A DNA stretch of 56,380 nt from Paludibacteraceae bacterium (lineage in GTDB: Bacteria > Bacteroidota > Bacteroidia > Bacteroidales > Paludibacteraceae): positions 1-56,380 of the forward strand of contig JAKSNJ010000011.1 of NCBI GenBank assembly GCA_024399965.1, written 5' to 3'. The notes under the pieces were generated by a model that saw only the letters and a program-made list of their open reading frames with translations, was not told where the DNA came from and ran no database searches. Shown here in pieces: positions 33,773 through 41,719 of this stretch; the stretch's first letter is position 1, and each line of letters starts with the position of its first letter. Position numbers and translations under genes: made by a program.

Positions 33773-34504
33773 ATGACACATCGAATACTCATCGTACTAA
33801 GTGCTACGGGGGTGCTGTGGGGATTGACCCTGCTCAGTGGCTGTACGCCCAAGCCCTCTAAGGTAGAGCAGATGCGTGCCGAAAAGGCGCGTAAGGACAG
33901 CATTACCTATGTTCAGGCGCAGCAGAACCTGCACTACTCCGACTCGCTCCTGCAGGAACTGTTGCCACAGGTGGACCCGCTGCTGCAGTCCTTTGTCTAT
34001 AGCAAGGAAGAGGCCTACGAGGACCACGGACATTATGTACACCGCTTGCTGCAGACGAGCAGCAACACATCGCGCAACTACCTGCAAGCATACGTCACCG
34101 ATGACCGTACCGTCAGCGTACAGAGTTATTACTACGGCGCTGCTGCTCACCAGCAACGTGCCGTGCGTGCCACAGTCGGAGAGGAGTTTGTGGAGTTAGA
34201 GGGCATCAACCACGCCTTTGAGGCAGAGGGGCAGCATGAGATACTCACCATCGAAGACGACGATGCCATGCAACTGCTCTTCTTCCTTACCAACCACGAG
34301 CAGGACCGCATTCGCATCACCTCTATCGGCAAACAAAGTGTGGTATATGTGCTGACCGACAACGAGCGCAAGGCATTAGCCGACACCTACCGTTTAGCCA
34401 TTTTGATGCGCAACATAGATGTACTGGAGCGAGCCATACACGTGGCCAACCTCCAAATCAAGAAATATGAACAACGTAAACAACTAACGAATGAGCAACA
34501 TTGA
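33773..34504 (+). CDS. Lipoprotein of unknown function
   Basis: 243 residues from the ATG at 33773. A longer frame would begin with GTG inside the tRNA T-arm and is rejected. Lipobox LLSGC (Cys about residue 23). The body starts with a charged helical stretch (VEQMRAEKARKDSITYVQAQ), then an alpha/beta domain with no motif I recognise. Bacteroidales genomes often carry such lipoproteins next to pyrE. The 3' end overlaps the pyrE-like gene by 14 bp. Confidence 0.75.
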   Translation: MTHRILIVLSATGVLWGLTLLSGCTPKPSKVEQMRAEKARKDSITYVQAQQNLHYSDSLLQELLPQVDPLLQSFVYSKEEAYEDHGHYVHRLLQTSSNTSRNYLQAYVTDDRTVSVQSYYYGAAAHQQRAVRATVGEEFVELEGINHAFEAEGQHEILTIEDDDAMQLLFFLTNHEQDRIRITSIGKQSVVYVLTDNERKALADTYRLAILMRNIDVLERAIHVANLQIKKYEQRKQLTNEQH

Positions 34505-35120
34505 CCAAACTATCGCCTTGCGGTTGCTGCAACTCAAGGCATTCAGCATACAAACCAAGAACCTCTTTACATGGGGGAACGGTTGGAAAGCGCCCATCTA
34601 TCTCGATGACCGCAAGATACTGAGTTACCCGCCCATCCGCAATTTCTTCCGGTTGGAGTTATCACGCTTGGTGGCTGAATATTTTCCGGACACCGATGTG
34701 ATAGCCGGTATCGCCACCAACGCCATCGCCCACGGCCTACTCGTGGCTGAGCAACTGGCGCTGCCCTTTGTCTCGGTTTATCCTTTCCCCAAAGACCACG
34801 GATTGGAGAACCAAATAGAGGGTGACCTTCGCGTTCGGCAGAGAGTGGTAGTGGTGGAAAATCAGGTTAATGTGGGTGACCACGCCCTGCGCGTCATTGA
34901 GGCATTGCGCAATAACGGTTGCTCCGTTGAGGGTATCGTTACCCTGTTTGATTACCAGTTCCCAGTTGCCAAACGACGTTTAGACGAGGTTGGCGTGCCC
35001 CTGTTGTCCCTAACCAACTTCAACGCTCTGTATCAGCAATTACAATCGCAACAAATCTATTCACCCGAGGTATTGACGCTGCTCCAACAGTGGCACGACA
35101 ATCCTTCTAAATGGAATTAA
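34491..35120 (+). CDS. Orotate phosphoribosyltransferase-like protein, degenerate PRPP loop
   Basis: 209 residues. The overall sequence follows PyrE: FTWGNGWKAPIYLDDRKILSYPPIRNF, then 'AGIATNAIAHG', 'PKDHGLENQIEG', and a C-terminal LTNFNAL. The PRPP-binding loop of the family (VVVEDLISTGGSS-like) reads VVVENQVNVGDHAL here (about residues 120-133). The acidic pair and the TGG turn are lost, and 'VATGAIPQG' has become 'IATNAIAHG'. The synteny with a following SRPBCC gene is as expected for pyrE. It may be an OPRT with altered chemistry or an inactive homologue. Confidence 0.8.
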   Translation: MSNIDQTIALRLLQLKAFSIQTKNLFTWGNGWKAPIYLDDRKILSYPPIRNFFRLELSRLVAEYFPDTDVIAGIATNAIAHGLLVAEQLALPFVSVYPFPKDHGLENQIEGDLRVRQRVVVVENQVNVGDHALRVIEALRNNGCSVEGIVTLFDYQFPVAKRRLDEVGVPLLSLTNFNALYQQLQSQQIYSPEVLTLLQQWHDNPSKWN

Positions 35121-35124
35121 TATT

Positions 35125-35556
35125 ATGTCTGAAGTCAAGTACGAGAGCAAGGTTTGCTCTATTCCCAACAGTGCCGCCAATGTATATAAGGTACTATCGA
35201 ATCTCGACAACCTCAACCGCGTCAAAGACCTTATCCCCAAGGACAAGGTGCAGGAAATGGAGGTAGAACAGGATTGTATCCGCATCAAAGTGGACGGACT
35301 CGGACAAAAGATATCAATCCGCATCGTTGATAAGATACCCAACGACACCATCAAATTCGGATTAGATGACCTGCCTGTACAAGCCAATTTCTGGATTCAA
35401 CTCAAAGAGATTGCACCCCTTGACACACGTGTTCGACTCACGCTGAAGGCAGATATCCCAATGATGTTCAAACTCATGTTGGACAAAAAAATGCAAACCG
35501 GCTTGGACCAAGCTGCAGAAATGTTAACACAATTCCCTTATAATCTATGGCTATAA
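35125..35556 (+). CDS. SRPBCC-family protein
   Basis: 143 residues with the START/polyketide-cyclase-like pattern: N-terminal strand and helix (KVCSIPNSAANVYKVLSNLDN), middle strands, and a long C-terminal helix (KMQTGLDQAAEMLTQFPYN). It is a small cytoplasmic protein probably binding a hydrophobic ligand in its cavity. It lies 4 bp after the pyrE-like gene and overlaps psd by 10 bp, so it belongs to the same operon. Confidence 0.85.
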   Translation: MSEVKYESKVCSIPNSAANVYKVLSNLDNLNRVKDLIPKDKVQEMEVEQDCIRIKVDGLGQKISIRIVDKIPNDTIKFGLDDLPVQANFWIQLKEIAPLDTRVRLTLKADIPMMFKLMLDKKMQTGLDQAAEMLTQFPYNLWL

Positions 35557-36245
35557 AAAACATGAAACACCAAAATCGGCATCATCGTATTCACCAAGAG
35601 GGACGTCACTCCGTGTGGGGTATCGTCGTTTTGATGCTGCTTATCAACATTCCTATGTATTGGTTCGTACAACCGCATTGGATTAGTGCTATTACGCTGA
35701 CCCTCACGGCTTTATTGCTGGCGTTTGTGGCTTATTTCTTCCGCAATCCGGTACGGGTGGTAGAGGTCAATGACCCCAATTTCCTGTTGGCTCCGGCGGA
35801 CGGACATATCGTTGTGGTGGAGCCCACGATGGAGGACGAGATTTTCCACGAACAGCGGCTGCAGGTCAGTATTTTTATGTCACCCTTTAATGTACATGCC
35901 AACTGGTACCCTATCGAGGGACAAATCGTTCGCAGCGAACATCAGAAAGGTCGTCACATGGGCGCGTGGTTGCCCAAGTCGTCCACAGAGAACGAACGTT
36001 CGTTGGTCATCATCGAGACACCCTCTAAACTGCAAGTGGCGGTGCGACAGATTGCCGGAGCTATGGCACGACGTATTGTTACCTACGCTAAAGCAGGACA
36101 TACATGCAGCCGAAACGAGCACATGGGATTCATCAAACTGGGTTCACGGGTAGATATGTACCTGCCTCTGAATACGGAAATCTTTGTGCAGGTAGGCGAA
36201 GCCGTGCGCGGTAACGAAACCATCATCGGCCGCCTCCCCGAATAA
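35547..36245 (+). CDS. psd: Phosphatidylserine decarboxylase proenzyme
   Basis: 232 residues if started at 35547; the ATG at 35562 is an alternative start. It converts phosphatidylserine to phosphatidylethanolamine at the inner membrane. Two N-terminal membrane spans (VVLMLLINIPMYWFV, ITLTLTALLLAFVAYFF). The core has VSIFMSPFNVHANWYP, STENERSLVIIE and RQIAGAMARRIVTYA. The self-cleavage site is in GFIKLGSRVDMYLP; the Gly-Ser is kept, and the GSR form is normal for the short Bacteroidetes type. pssA, a frequent neighbour, is not here. deoC follows after 36 bp. Confidence 0.94.
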   Translation: MAIKNMKHQNRHHRIHQEGRHSVWGIVVLMLLINIPMYWFVQPHWISAITLTLTALLLAFVAYFFRNPVRVVEVNDPNFLLAPADGHIVVVEPTMEDEIFHEQRLQVSIFMSPFNVHANWYPIEGQIVRSEHQKGRHMGAWLPKSSTENERSLVIIETPSKLQVAVRQIAGAMARRIVTYAKAGHTCSRNEHMGFIKLGSRVDMYLPLNTEIFVQVGEAVRGNETIIGRLPE

Positions 36246-36281
36246 AAACCAACAAAAACAACGCAAACAACGCAACGCAAT

Positions 36282-37157
36282 ATGAATTTCAACGAACTCT
36301 TTACGGCTTATCCGTTCACGATGACGGATACCGAAGTGGCACAAGCCACCCAAGCCATCTTGGCACAGCACGCTGCCGAGAATAACAACAGTCAAGTGTG
36401 GGCACAATGTCTCAACCAAATCGACCTCACCACCCTCAATGGCGAAGATACCGTTGCCAAGGTAGAGACAATGGCGAACAAGGTGAGCGACTTTTCTAAG
36501 CACTTCCCTGCGCTCAAGAACGTGGCAGCCATGTGCGTCTATCCTGCTTTGACAGATGTGGTACGCGCCAACCTGCCTAAAGATATCCGCGTGGCATGTG
36601 TCAGTGCCGGATTCCCTGCTTCGCAAACCTTTATCGAGGTCAAGGTGGCAGAAACGGCGCTTGCACTCAAAGCCGGTGCCGATGAGATAGATATCGTCAT
36701 CTCTGTCGGTAAGTTCCTCGAGGGACGTTACCAAGAGGTCTTTGACGAGATTAGCGAACTCAAAGCCGTGTGCGGTGAGCACCACCTCAAGGTCATTCTC
36801 GAAACAGGTGCCTTAATGACGGCTGAAAACATTTGGAAAGCGTCTATCTTAGCAATGGCTGCCGGCGCCGACTTTATCAAGACCTCTACCGGCAAAATCA
36901 AAGTCAATGCCACACCCGAAGCCACTTATATCATGTGTTCTGCCATTAAGGCGTGGAAGGAGCAAACCGGTGCCAAAGTCGGCTATAAACCTGCCGGCGG
37001 CATTTCCACCACCGACGAAGCCGTGCAGCACTATACTTTGGTCAAAGAGATATTAGGCAGCGATTGGCTCAATAACCAATCCTTCCGTTTTGGCGCCAGC
37101 CGGTTAGCCAACAACCTGCTCACGTCCATCGTTGGCTCCGAAACCAAATACTTCTAA
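36282..37157 (+). CDS. deoC: Deoxyribose-phosphate aldolase
   Basis: 291 residues. It splits 2-deoxyribose 5-phosphate into glyceraldehyde 3-phosphate and acetaldehyde in deoxynucleoside breakdown. The Schiff-base lysine lies in ADFIKTSTGKIKV (about residue 198), with the second lysine in GYKPAGGIS. The N-terminal cap is longer than in E. coli, as usual in Bacteroidetes. Its stop overlaps the stop of the convergent transporter gene by 3 bp. Confidence 0.95.
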   Translation: MNFNELFTAYPFTMTDTEVAQATQAILAQHAAENNNSQVWAQCLNQIDLTTLNGEDTVAKVETMANKVSDFSKHFPALKNVAAMCVYPALTDVVRANLPKDIRVACVSAGFPASQTFIEVKVAETALALKAGADEIDIVISVGKFLEGRYQEVFDEISELKAVCGEHHLKVILETGALMTAENIWKASILAMAAGADFIKTSTGKIKVNATPEATYIMCSAIKAWKEQTGAKVGYKPAGGISTTDEAVQHYTLVKEILGSDWLNNQSFRFGASRLANNLLTSIVGSETKYF

Positions 37158-38554
37158 AGGGAGAATAGTCCTATTCCGTTTAGGAAGATTAACACGATTA
37201 TTACGGGTATAAACCACCGTAGCAGAAAGCGGAAAAGCGTTGTAAACCACGGTTTGAGACCATGATAGAGGCGCATTTCCGCTTCTATCGTTTCTTTGCT
37301 AACAAACCAACCGAAGAAAATCACCATAAACAGGGCTATCAGCGGCAGTGTGTAGTTGGACGTAATGCGGTCTGCCCAGTCAAACAGCGTGATACCGCCT
37401 ATGCGCAGCCAATCTATGTTGTCCACCATCGAGCAGGCACAAACCACCGACACCGACAGCGTGGCTAACGATGCCACCACGATAGCGCCTTGACGGGTCA
37501 GCGTGCGGGGAGACGCCTCGCTGTTCCGCTTGGCACGACGGGCACGCCAAGCCACCGAAGCGTCCAGCACAAATGCTGTCTGCATCTCAATCAACGACAC
37601 TGCCGATGTTATCGCTGCTATCGACAGCAAGGCAAAGAATATAATCGCCATCACTTGACCTCCTGCCATCTGACCGAAGACCAACGGCAATACCGAGAAC
37701 ACCAACTTGGGACCTTCAGTAGGACTGAACCCAAACGCAAAAACAGCCGGGAAGATAGCACAACCGGCCAAAAGAGCCACTAATGTATCCAGCACTACGA
37801 TTTGCATCGTTGTGGAAGCCACGTTTTGATTTTTAGGCATATAGGCACCGTAGGTAATCAACGCACCCATGGCTATACTCAGCGAATAGAAACATTGCCC
37901 TAACGCATCCAAAATCGTTTGAGACGTTATCTTGCTCAGGTCCGAGGCAAACAGAAAAGCCACACCGCGGAATGCACCTTCCAGCATCGTCACGCGCACA
38001 ATCAGTATCAGCAGCAGGATCAGTAGCATCGGCATCAGAATCTTGCTCAGCCGTTCTATGCCGGGTCCTACTCCTGCCCACAAGATAGACACGGACAGCA
38101 CAACGGCTATTCCGCTGCACACAAGGGGTTGCCAACCGGTTTGGATAAAACTGCCAAACAGTTGCCCCACCGTCTCTACCGTCAGCCCTTGCAATTCACC
38201 GACCACGGAGAAATACAGGTATTCGAGGCACCAACCCGTTACCACGCAGTAAAAGCCCGTTATAATGACCGTCGAGAGAAACGTTAAACATGGCAACCAA
38301 TCCCAACGATGACTGCCGGACAGGGCGCTAAAGGCACCGAAGACCGACTTACCGCTGCGTTTACCTATCATAAACTCCATCATCATCAATGGCATACCAA
38401 ATAGGACAACGCACAGCACATAGACCAGCAGGAAAGCACCGCCGCCGTTTTGCCCTAACATATAGGGGAATTTCCAAATATTACCCAATCCGACAGCGCC
38501 TCCGGCTGCTGCCAGCACCACGCCTAAGCGTGACGAAAACTGATCGCTCTTCAT
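37154..38554 (-). CDS. Sodium-dependent SNF-family transporter
   Basis: 466 residues from the ATG at 38554. The open frame reaching 38692 crosses the promoter, so I reject it. LeuT-fold transporter of amino acids or related solutes, driven by sodium. TM1 carries the sodium/substrate motif AVGLGNIWKFPYMLGQNGGG. About eleven to twelve membrane spans follow, ending in IPVIIVLIFLNGIGLFSL. Substrate not predictable. Monocistronic with its promoter at 38580-38611, and convergent with deoC. Confidence 0.93.
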   Translation of the reverse strand: MKSDQFSSRLGVVLAAAGGAVGLGNIWKFPYMLGQNGGGAFLLVYVLCVVLFGMPLMMMEFMIGKRSGKSVFGAFSALSGSHRWDWLPCLTFLSTVIITGFYCVVTGWCLEYLYFSVVGELQGLTVETVGQLFGSFIQTGWQPLVCSGIAVVLSVSILWAGVGPGIERLSKILMPMLLILLLILIVRVTMLEGAFRGVAFLFASDLSKITSQTILDALGQCFYSLSIAMGALITYGAYMPKNQNVASTTMQIVVLDTLVALLAGCAIFPAVFAFGFSPTEGPKLVFSVLPLVFGQMAGGQVMAIIFFALLSIAAITSAVSLIEMQTAFVLDASVAWRARRAKRNSEASPRTLTRQGAIVVASLATLSVSVVCACSMVDNIDWLRIGGITLFDWADRITSNYTLPLIALFMVIFFGWFVSKETIEAEMRLYHGLKPWFTTLFRFLLRWFIPVIIVLIFLNGIGLFSL

Positions 38555-38579
38555 AATTGTTCCCTGTTTTTTTCGGTTG

Positions 38580-38611
38580 CAAAGGTACACAAAAAATTTG
38601 GAATATGCAAA
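38580..38611 (-). promoter_or_regulatory. Promoter of the SNF transporter gene
   Basis: Minus strand: TTTG (38608-38611, TTTGCATAT), 20-bp spacer, TACCTTTG (38580-38587). The whole 32-bp box is nearly identical to the promoter at 39319-39350. Confidence 0.72.
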
Positions 38612-38619
38612 TCTTTTTA

Positions 38620-38647
38620 AATGGAAAATTGAAAAATGAGAATTGAC
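38620..38647. repeat. 7-bp tandem repeat (family B), intergenic
   Basis: Heptads AATGGAA, AATTGAA, AAATGAG, AATTGAC, directly upstream of the transporter promoter. A C-rich/G-rich hairpin follows at about 38648-38672 (CCCCCTcagAAAGGGG type). With 38679-38785 this fills the ~300 bp between the two minus-strand genes. Confidence 0.75.
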
Positions 38648-38678
38648 ACCCCCTGCCCCCTCAGAAAGGGGAAGGAAG

Positions 38679-38706
38679 TTAACAGTGGACAATGCACAAT
38701 GCGCGG
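38679..38706. repeat. 7-bp tandem repeat (family A), intergenic
   Basis: TTAACAG, TGGACAA, TGCACAA, TGCGCGG. It is the only family A copy in the window wholly outside coding sequence. Confidence 0.8.
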
Positions 38707-38755
38707 TGTATGGGGGAGTATAAACCGACAGTGACGGTATTGATACCCACCGACC

Positions 38756-38785
38756 ATGTTATGTTGATGTTATGTTGCAAACAGG
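38756..38785. repeat. 30-bp dispersed repeat, copy 2 (family F)
   Basis: About 30 identical bases in inverted orientation to 25208-25238. It ends in TTGCAAACAGG. Confidence 0.7.
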
Positions 38786-38854
38786 GGAAACCTTCTTATT
38801 CTTCAGTGAGTCAAAGAAATCGTTTATTTTTAGTAACATGACATTGAACTCCAT

Positions 38855-39262
38855 TTATTGTGCCTTAACTATATACGTATAAATGGTGTGAAACTTCTTA
38901 TAGTATCTGTCCACTTGCTCCGTAAATTCCCTTAGCGACCAATCAGTATCAATTATTTCTGTTGAACCATACAATAAAGCACCATCGGAAGCAACTATCT
39001 CAAATTTGGAGAAGGTTCCGCTTGGACAACAACAATGATATACATACTCATTGGGAAGATTGAGCGTTATTGTTTTACCTGCCGGAATAGTCACAGTTCT
39101 CGGATAAGCCATTCCATCGTTGGTCTGCTCCATTAGGAGTACAAAGGACACATATACATCTTCTTTCAGTTGATTGTCCACCTCATATTGAAACACGCTG
39201 TCTGTATGCGTACAAGCAGCAAATAAGAACGTCATCCAAAGGACAGGTATTAGTTTTTTCAT
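38855..39262 (-). CDS. Small lipoprotein of unknown function
   Basis: 135 residues. The signal peptide has a lipobox at LFAAC (Cys about residue 17). The mature part is a small beta domain (FQYEVDNQLKEDVYVSF, TVTIPAGKTITLNL, FEIVASDGALLYG) resembling immunoglobulin-like lipoproteins of Bacteroidales. Monocistronic with promoter 39319-39350. No homologue recognised. Confidence 0.75.
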   Translation of the reverse strand: MKKLIPVLWMTFLFAACTHTDSVFQYEVDNQLKEDVYVSFVLLMEQTNDGMAYPRTVTIPAGKTITLNLPNEYVYHCCCPSGTFSKFEIVASDGALLYGSTEIIDTDWSLREFTEQVDRYYKKFHTIYTYIVKAQ

Positions 39263-39318
39263 AATCGTCTTCTGACTTTTTTCGGTTATATTCCCGTTGT
39301 GCTAGTCAAATTCTATTG

Positions 39319-39350
39319 CAAAGGTACACAAAAAATTTGAAATATGCAAA
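39319..39350 (-). promoter_or_regulatory. Promoter of the small lipoprotein gene
   Basis: Minus strand: TTTG (39347-39350), 20-bp spacer, TACCTTTG (39319-39326). Nearly identical in sequence to 38580-38611, including the spacer. Confidence 0.72.
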
Positions 39351-39358
39351 CTTATTGA

Positions 39359-39393
39359 ATGGAAAATTAAGAATGGAGAATGGAGAATGGAGA
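39359..39393. repeat. 7-bp tandem repeat (family B) in a divergent promoter region
   Basis: AATGGAA, AATTAAG and three AATGGAG. It fills the space between the back-to-back promoters 39319-39350 (minus) and 39398-39429 (plus). Confidence 0.85.
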
Positions 39394-39397
39394 TTTA

Positions 39398-39429
39398 TTT
39401 GCATATATCAAAAAAAAAGTGTATTTTTG
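39398..39429 (+). promoter_or_regulatory. Promoter of the reductase/glutamate synthase fusion
   Basis: TTTG (39398-39401, TTTGCATAT), 20-bp spacer, TATTTTTG (39422-39429), 38 bp before the ATG at 39467. Confidence 0.72.
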
Positions 39430-39466
39430 CAATCGCAAAAATGTGCACTATAAAACAATAAGACAA

Positions 39467-41719
39467 ATGAATACCATTGTTTCAAAACGTTTTTTCTCGC
39501 CTAACGTGGCAGAAATAGAGGTGGAGGCACCTTTTATTGCACGTAGTCGAAAAGCCGGACACTTCGTGATAGTACGAGTAGATAAACAGTCCGAACGTAT
39601 GCCCCTGACCATCAGTGCCGCTAATACGGAAAAAGGGACCATCACACTGGTGGTACAACGTATAGGCGTGTCTTCATCTAAACTATGCGCCATGGAGGCA
39701 GGAGACCAATTGCAAGACGTAGTCGGTCCGCTGGGCAAAGCCACACATATTGCACACTTTGGAACAGTCGTTTGCGCCTGTGGCGGCGTAGGTGCTGCAC
39801 CTATGTTGCCCATTGCCGAGGGACTGAAACGCGCCGGCAACCGCGTGATTACCGTACTCGCTGCTCGCAACAAAGACCTCATCATCCTTAAAGACGAATT
39901 GGCACAATGGTCCGACGAAGTTATCGTAATGACCGACGACGGCAGTATGGGTAAGCAGGGGGTAGTGACCGTAGGCGTAGAGGAGGTTATTCAGCGCGAA
40001 CAGGTAGATAAATGTATCACTATCGGTCCTGCCATTATGATGAAATTTGTGGCACTGACCACCGCCAAATACAACATCCCCACCGATGCCTCACTCAACA
40101 CGATTATGGTAGATGGAACAGGTATGTGCGGCGCTTGCCGTGTGAGCGTAGGTGGCGAAACGAAGTTCGTGTGCGTAGATGGTCCTGAATTTGATGCACA
40201 TCAGGTGAATTGGGACGAGATGATGAGCCGTCTGCGCAGTTACAAGCCCGAAGAAGCAGAGGCGATGGAGAGATACGAGGACGGCATTAAACGTGGTGCG
40301 ATGACCGCCAAAGAGCGTGTGGTTATTCCGCGTGTCAAGATGAACGAGTTGGCACCCGAGGTGCGCGTCAAGAGTTTGCGTGCCGAAGTCAATCAAGGAC
40401 TGACTATGGAGCAAGCCATCACCGAGGCCCACCGTTGTCTGAACTGCAAGAACCCCACCTGCGTACAGGGATGCCCCGTCAACATACAGATTCCTGCCTT
40501 CATCAAGCAGGTCGAAAAAGGCAATATCGACGCAGCAGCCGATGTAATCAAACAGAGCAGTACATTGCCCGCCGTATGCGGACGCGTCTGCCCACAGGAG
40601 AAACAGTGCGAAGCACAATGTATTCACCAAAAAATGGGACACGAACCGGTGGCTATCGGCTATTTGGAACGGTTTGTTGCTGACAATAGCGTTGTTAGTT
40701 CAAAGGACGGCAGCAGAGCTGCCTACAGTTTAGAGGACGCGCCAAAGGCGCTACAGAAAATAGCCGTAGTGGGGAGTGGTCCTGCAGGATTGGCCTTTGC
40801 CGGAGATATGGCTAAATACGGCTATGCCGTGACCGTATTCGAGGCCCTGCACGAGATAGGCGGCGTACTCAAATACGGCATACCCGAGTTCCGTCTGCCT
40901 AACCGCATCGTAGATAAAGAGATAGAGGGCTTGCGCCAATTGGGCGTTACCTTCCAAACAGATACCATCATCGGCAAAACGCTCAGCATAGACGACCTGA
41001 AAGAGCAAGGTTTTGCTGCCATCTTCGTAGGTTCGGGCGCGGGTTTGCCACGTTTTATGAACATCCCGGGTGAGAACCTGAACGGCGTGATGAGTTGCAA
41101 CGAGTACCTGACCCGTGTCAACCTAATGGACGCCAGCAACACGATGACAGACACGCCTCTTATGTTAGGCAAGAACGTGGCAGTGGTCGGTGGCGGCAAT
41201 ACAGCCATGGACGCTGTGCGCACCGCTAAACGTCTTGGTGCAGAACGGGCGATGATTATCTATCGCCGCAGCGAAGACGAGATGCCGGCACGTATCGAGG
41301 AAGTGCGTCATGCCAAAGAAGAGGGCATCGAGTTCCTGACCCTACACAACCCCATTGAGTACCACGCAGACGAGAACGGTCGTGTCAAAGAGGCCGTGCT
41401 ACAAGTGATGGCATTAGGCGAGCCCGACGAGTCCGGTCGCCGCAGTCCAGTGGCAGTAGAAGGCAAGACGATTACCCTACCCGTTGATTTAGTGATTGTG
41501 AGTGTAGGCGTATCGCCCAATCCGCTTATTCCGAACAGTGTCAGCGGTTTGGACATCAGTCGCAAAGGCACGATAGTGGTGAACGAGGACACGATGCAAA
41601 GCACGATTCCCACCCTGTTTGCCGGAGGCGACATCGTACGCGGAGGAGCCACCGTCATTCTCGCCATGAGCGACGGACGCAAAGCCGCCAAAGCTATGCA
41701 CGAGTACCTGAGTCACTAA
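39467..41719 (+). CDS. Fused ferredoxin-NADP reductase-type / NADPH glutamate synthase small-chain protein (NfnAB-like)
   Basis: 750 residues from the ATG at 39467; the ORF from 39380 begins inside a repeat and crosses the promoter. Residues 1-~280 are like the DHODH-B/NfnA electron-transfer subunit, with FAD/NAD motifs and a 2Fe-2S set (GTGMCGACRVSVGGETKFVC). Residues ~285-750 are like GltD/NfnB: Fe-S cysteines (CLNCKNPTCVQGCP, CGRVCPQEKQCEAQC), FAD motif (VVGSGPAGLAFAGDM) and NADP motif (VVGGGNTAMDAV). Such fusions are usual in Bacteroidetes; transhydrogenase-type bifurcation or glutamate synthesis are both possible. A family C double hairpin encodes residues ~413-430 in the linker between the Fe-S and FAD parts. 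The 3' end overlaps the convergent exosortase gene by 26 bp. Confidence 0.93.
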   Translation: MNTIVSKRFFSPNVAEIEVEAPFIARSRKAGHFVIVRVDKQSERMPLTISAANTEKGTITLVVQRIGVSSSKLCAMEAGDQLQDVVGPLGKATHIAHFGTVVCACGGVGAAPMLPIAEGLKRAGNRVITVLAARNKDLIILKDELAQWSDEVIVMTDDGSMGKQGVVTVGVEEVIQREQVDKCITIGPAIMMKFVALTTAKYNIPTDASLNTIMVDGTGMCGACRVSVGGETKFVCVDGPEFDAHQVNWDEMMSRLRSYKPEEAEAMERYEDGIKRGAMTAKERVVIPRVKMNELAPEVRVKSLRAEVNQGLTMEQAITEAHRCLNCKNPTCVQGCPVNIQIPAFIKQVEKGNIDAAADVIKQSSTLPAVCGRVCPQEKQCEAQCIHQKMGHEPVAIGYLERFVADNSVVSSKDGSRAAYSLEDAPKALQKIAVVGSGPAGLAFAGDMAKYGYAVTVFEALHEIGGVLKYGIPEFRLPNRIVDKEIEGLRQLGVTFQTDTIIGKTLSIDDLKEQGFAAIFVGSGAGLPRFMNIPGENLNGVMSCNEYLTRVNLMDASNTMTDTPLMLGKNVAVVGGGNTAMDAVRTAKRLGAERAMIIYRRSEDEMPARIEEVRHAKEEGIEFLTLHNPIEYHADENGRVKEAVLQVMALGEPDESGRRSPVAVEGKTITLPVDLVIVSVGVSPNPLIPNSVSGLDISRKGTIVVNEDTMQSTIPTLFAGGDIVRGGATVILAMSDGRKAAKAMHEYLSH
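40705..40756 (+). repeat. Double variable-stem hairpin (family C) inside the fusion gene
   Basis: GGAC, then GGCAGC-AGA-GCTGCC (40709-40723), then TACAGTTTAGAGGAC, then GCGCC-AAA-GGCGC (40739-40751) and TACA. Both stems are perfect and unrelated to each other. Translated in frame as an Ala/Ser/Lys-rich linker. Confidence 0.85.

Noticed and set aside
36120-36170. Psd cleavage motif GSR instead of GST as a defect
   Set aside because: GSR with the Gly-Ser bond kept is the normal form in the short Bacteroidetes-type enzymes.
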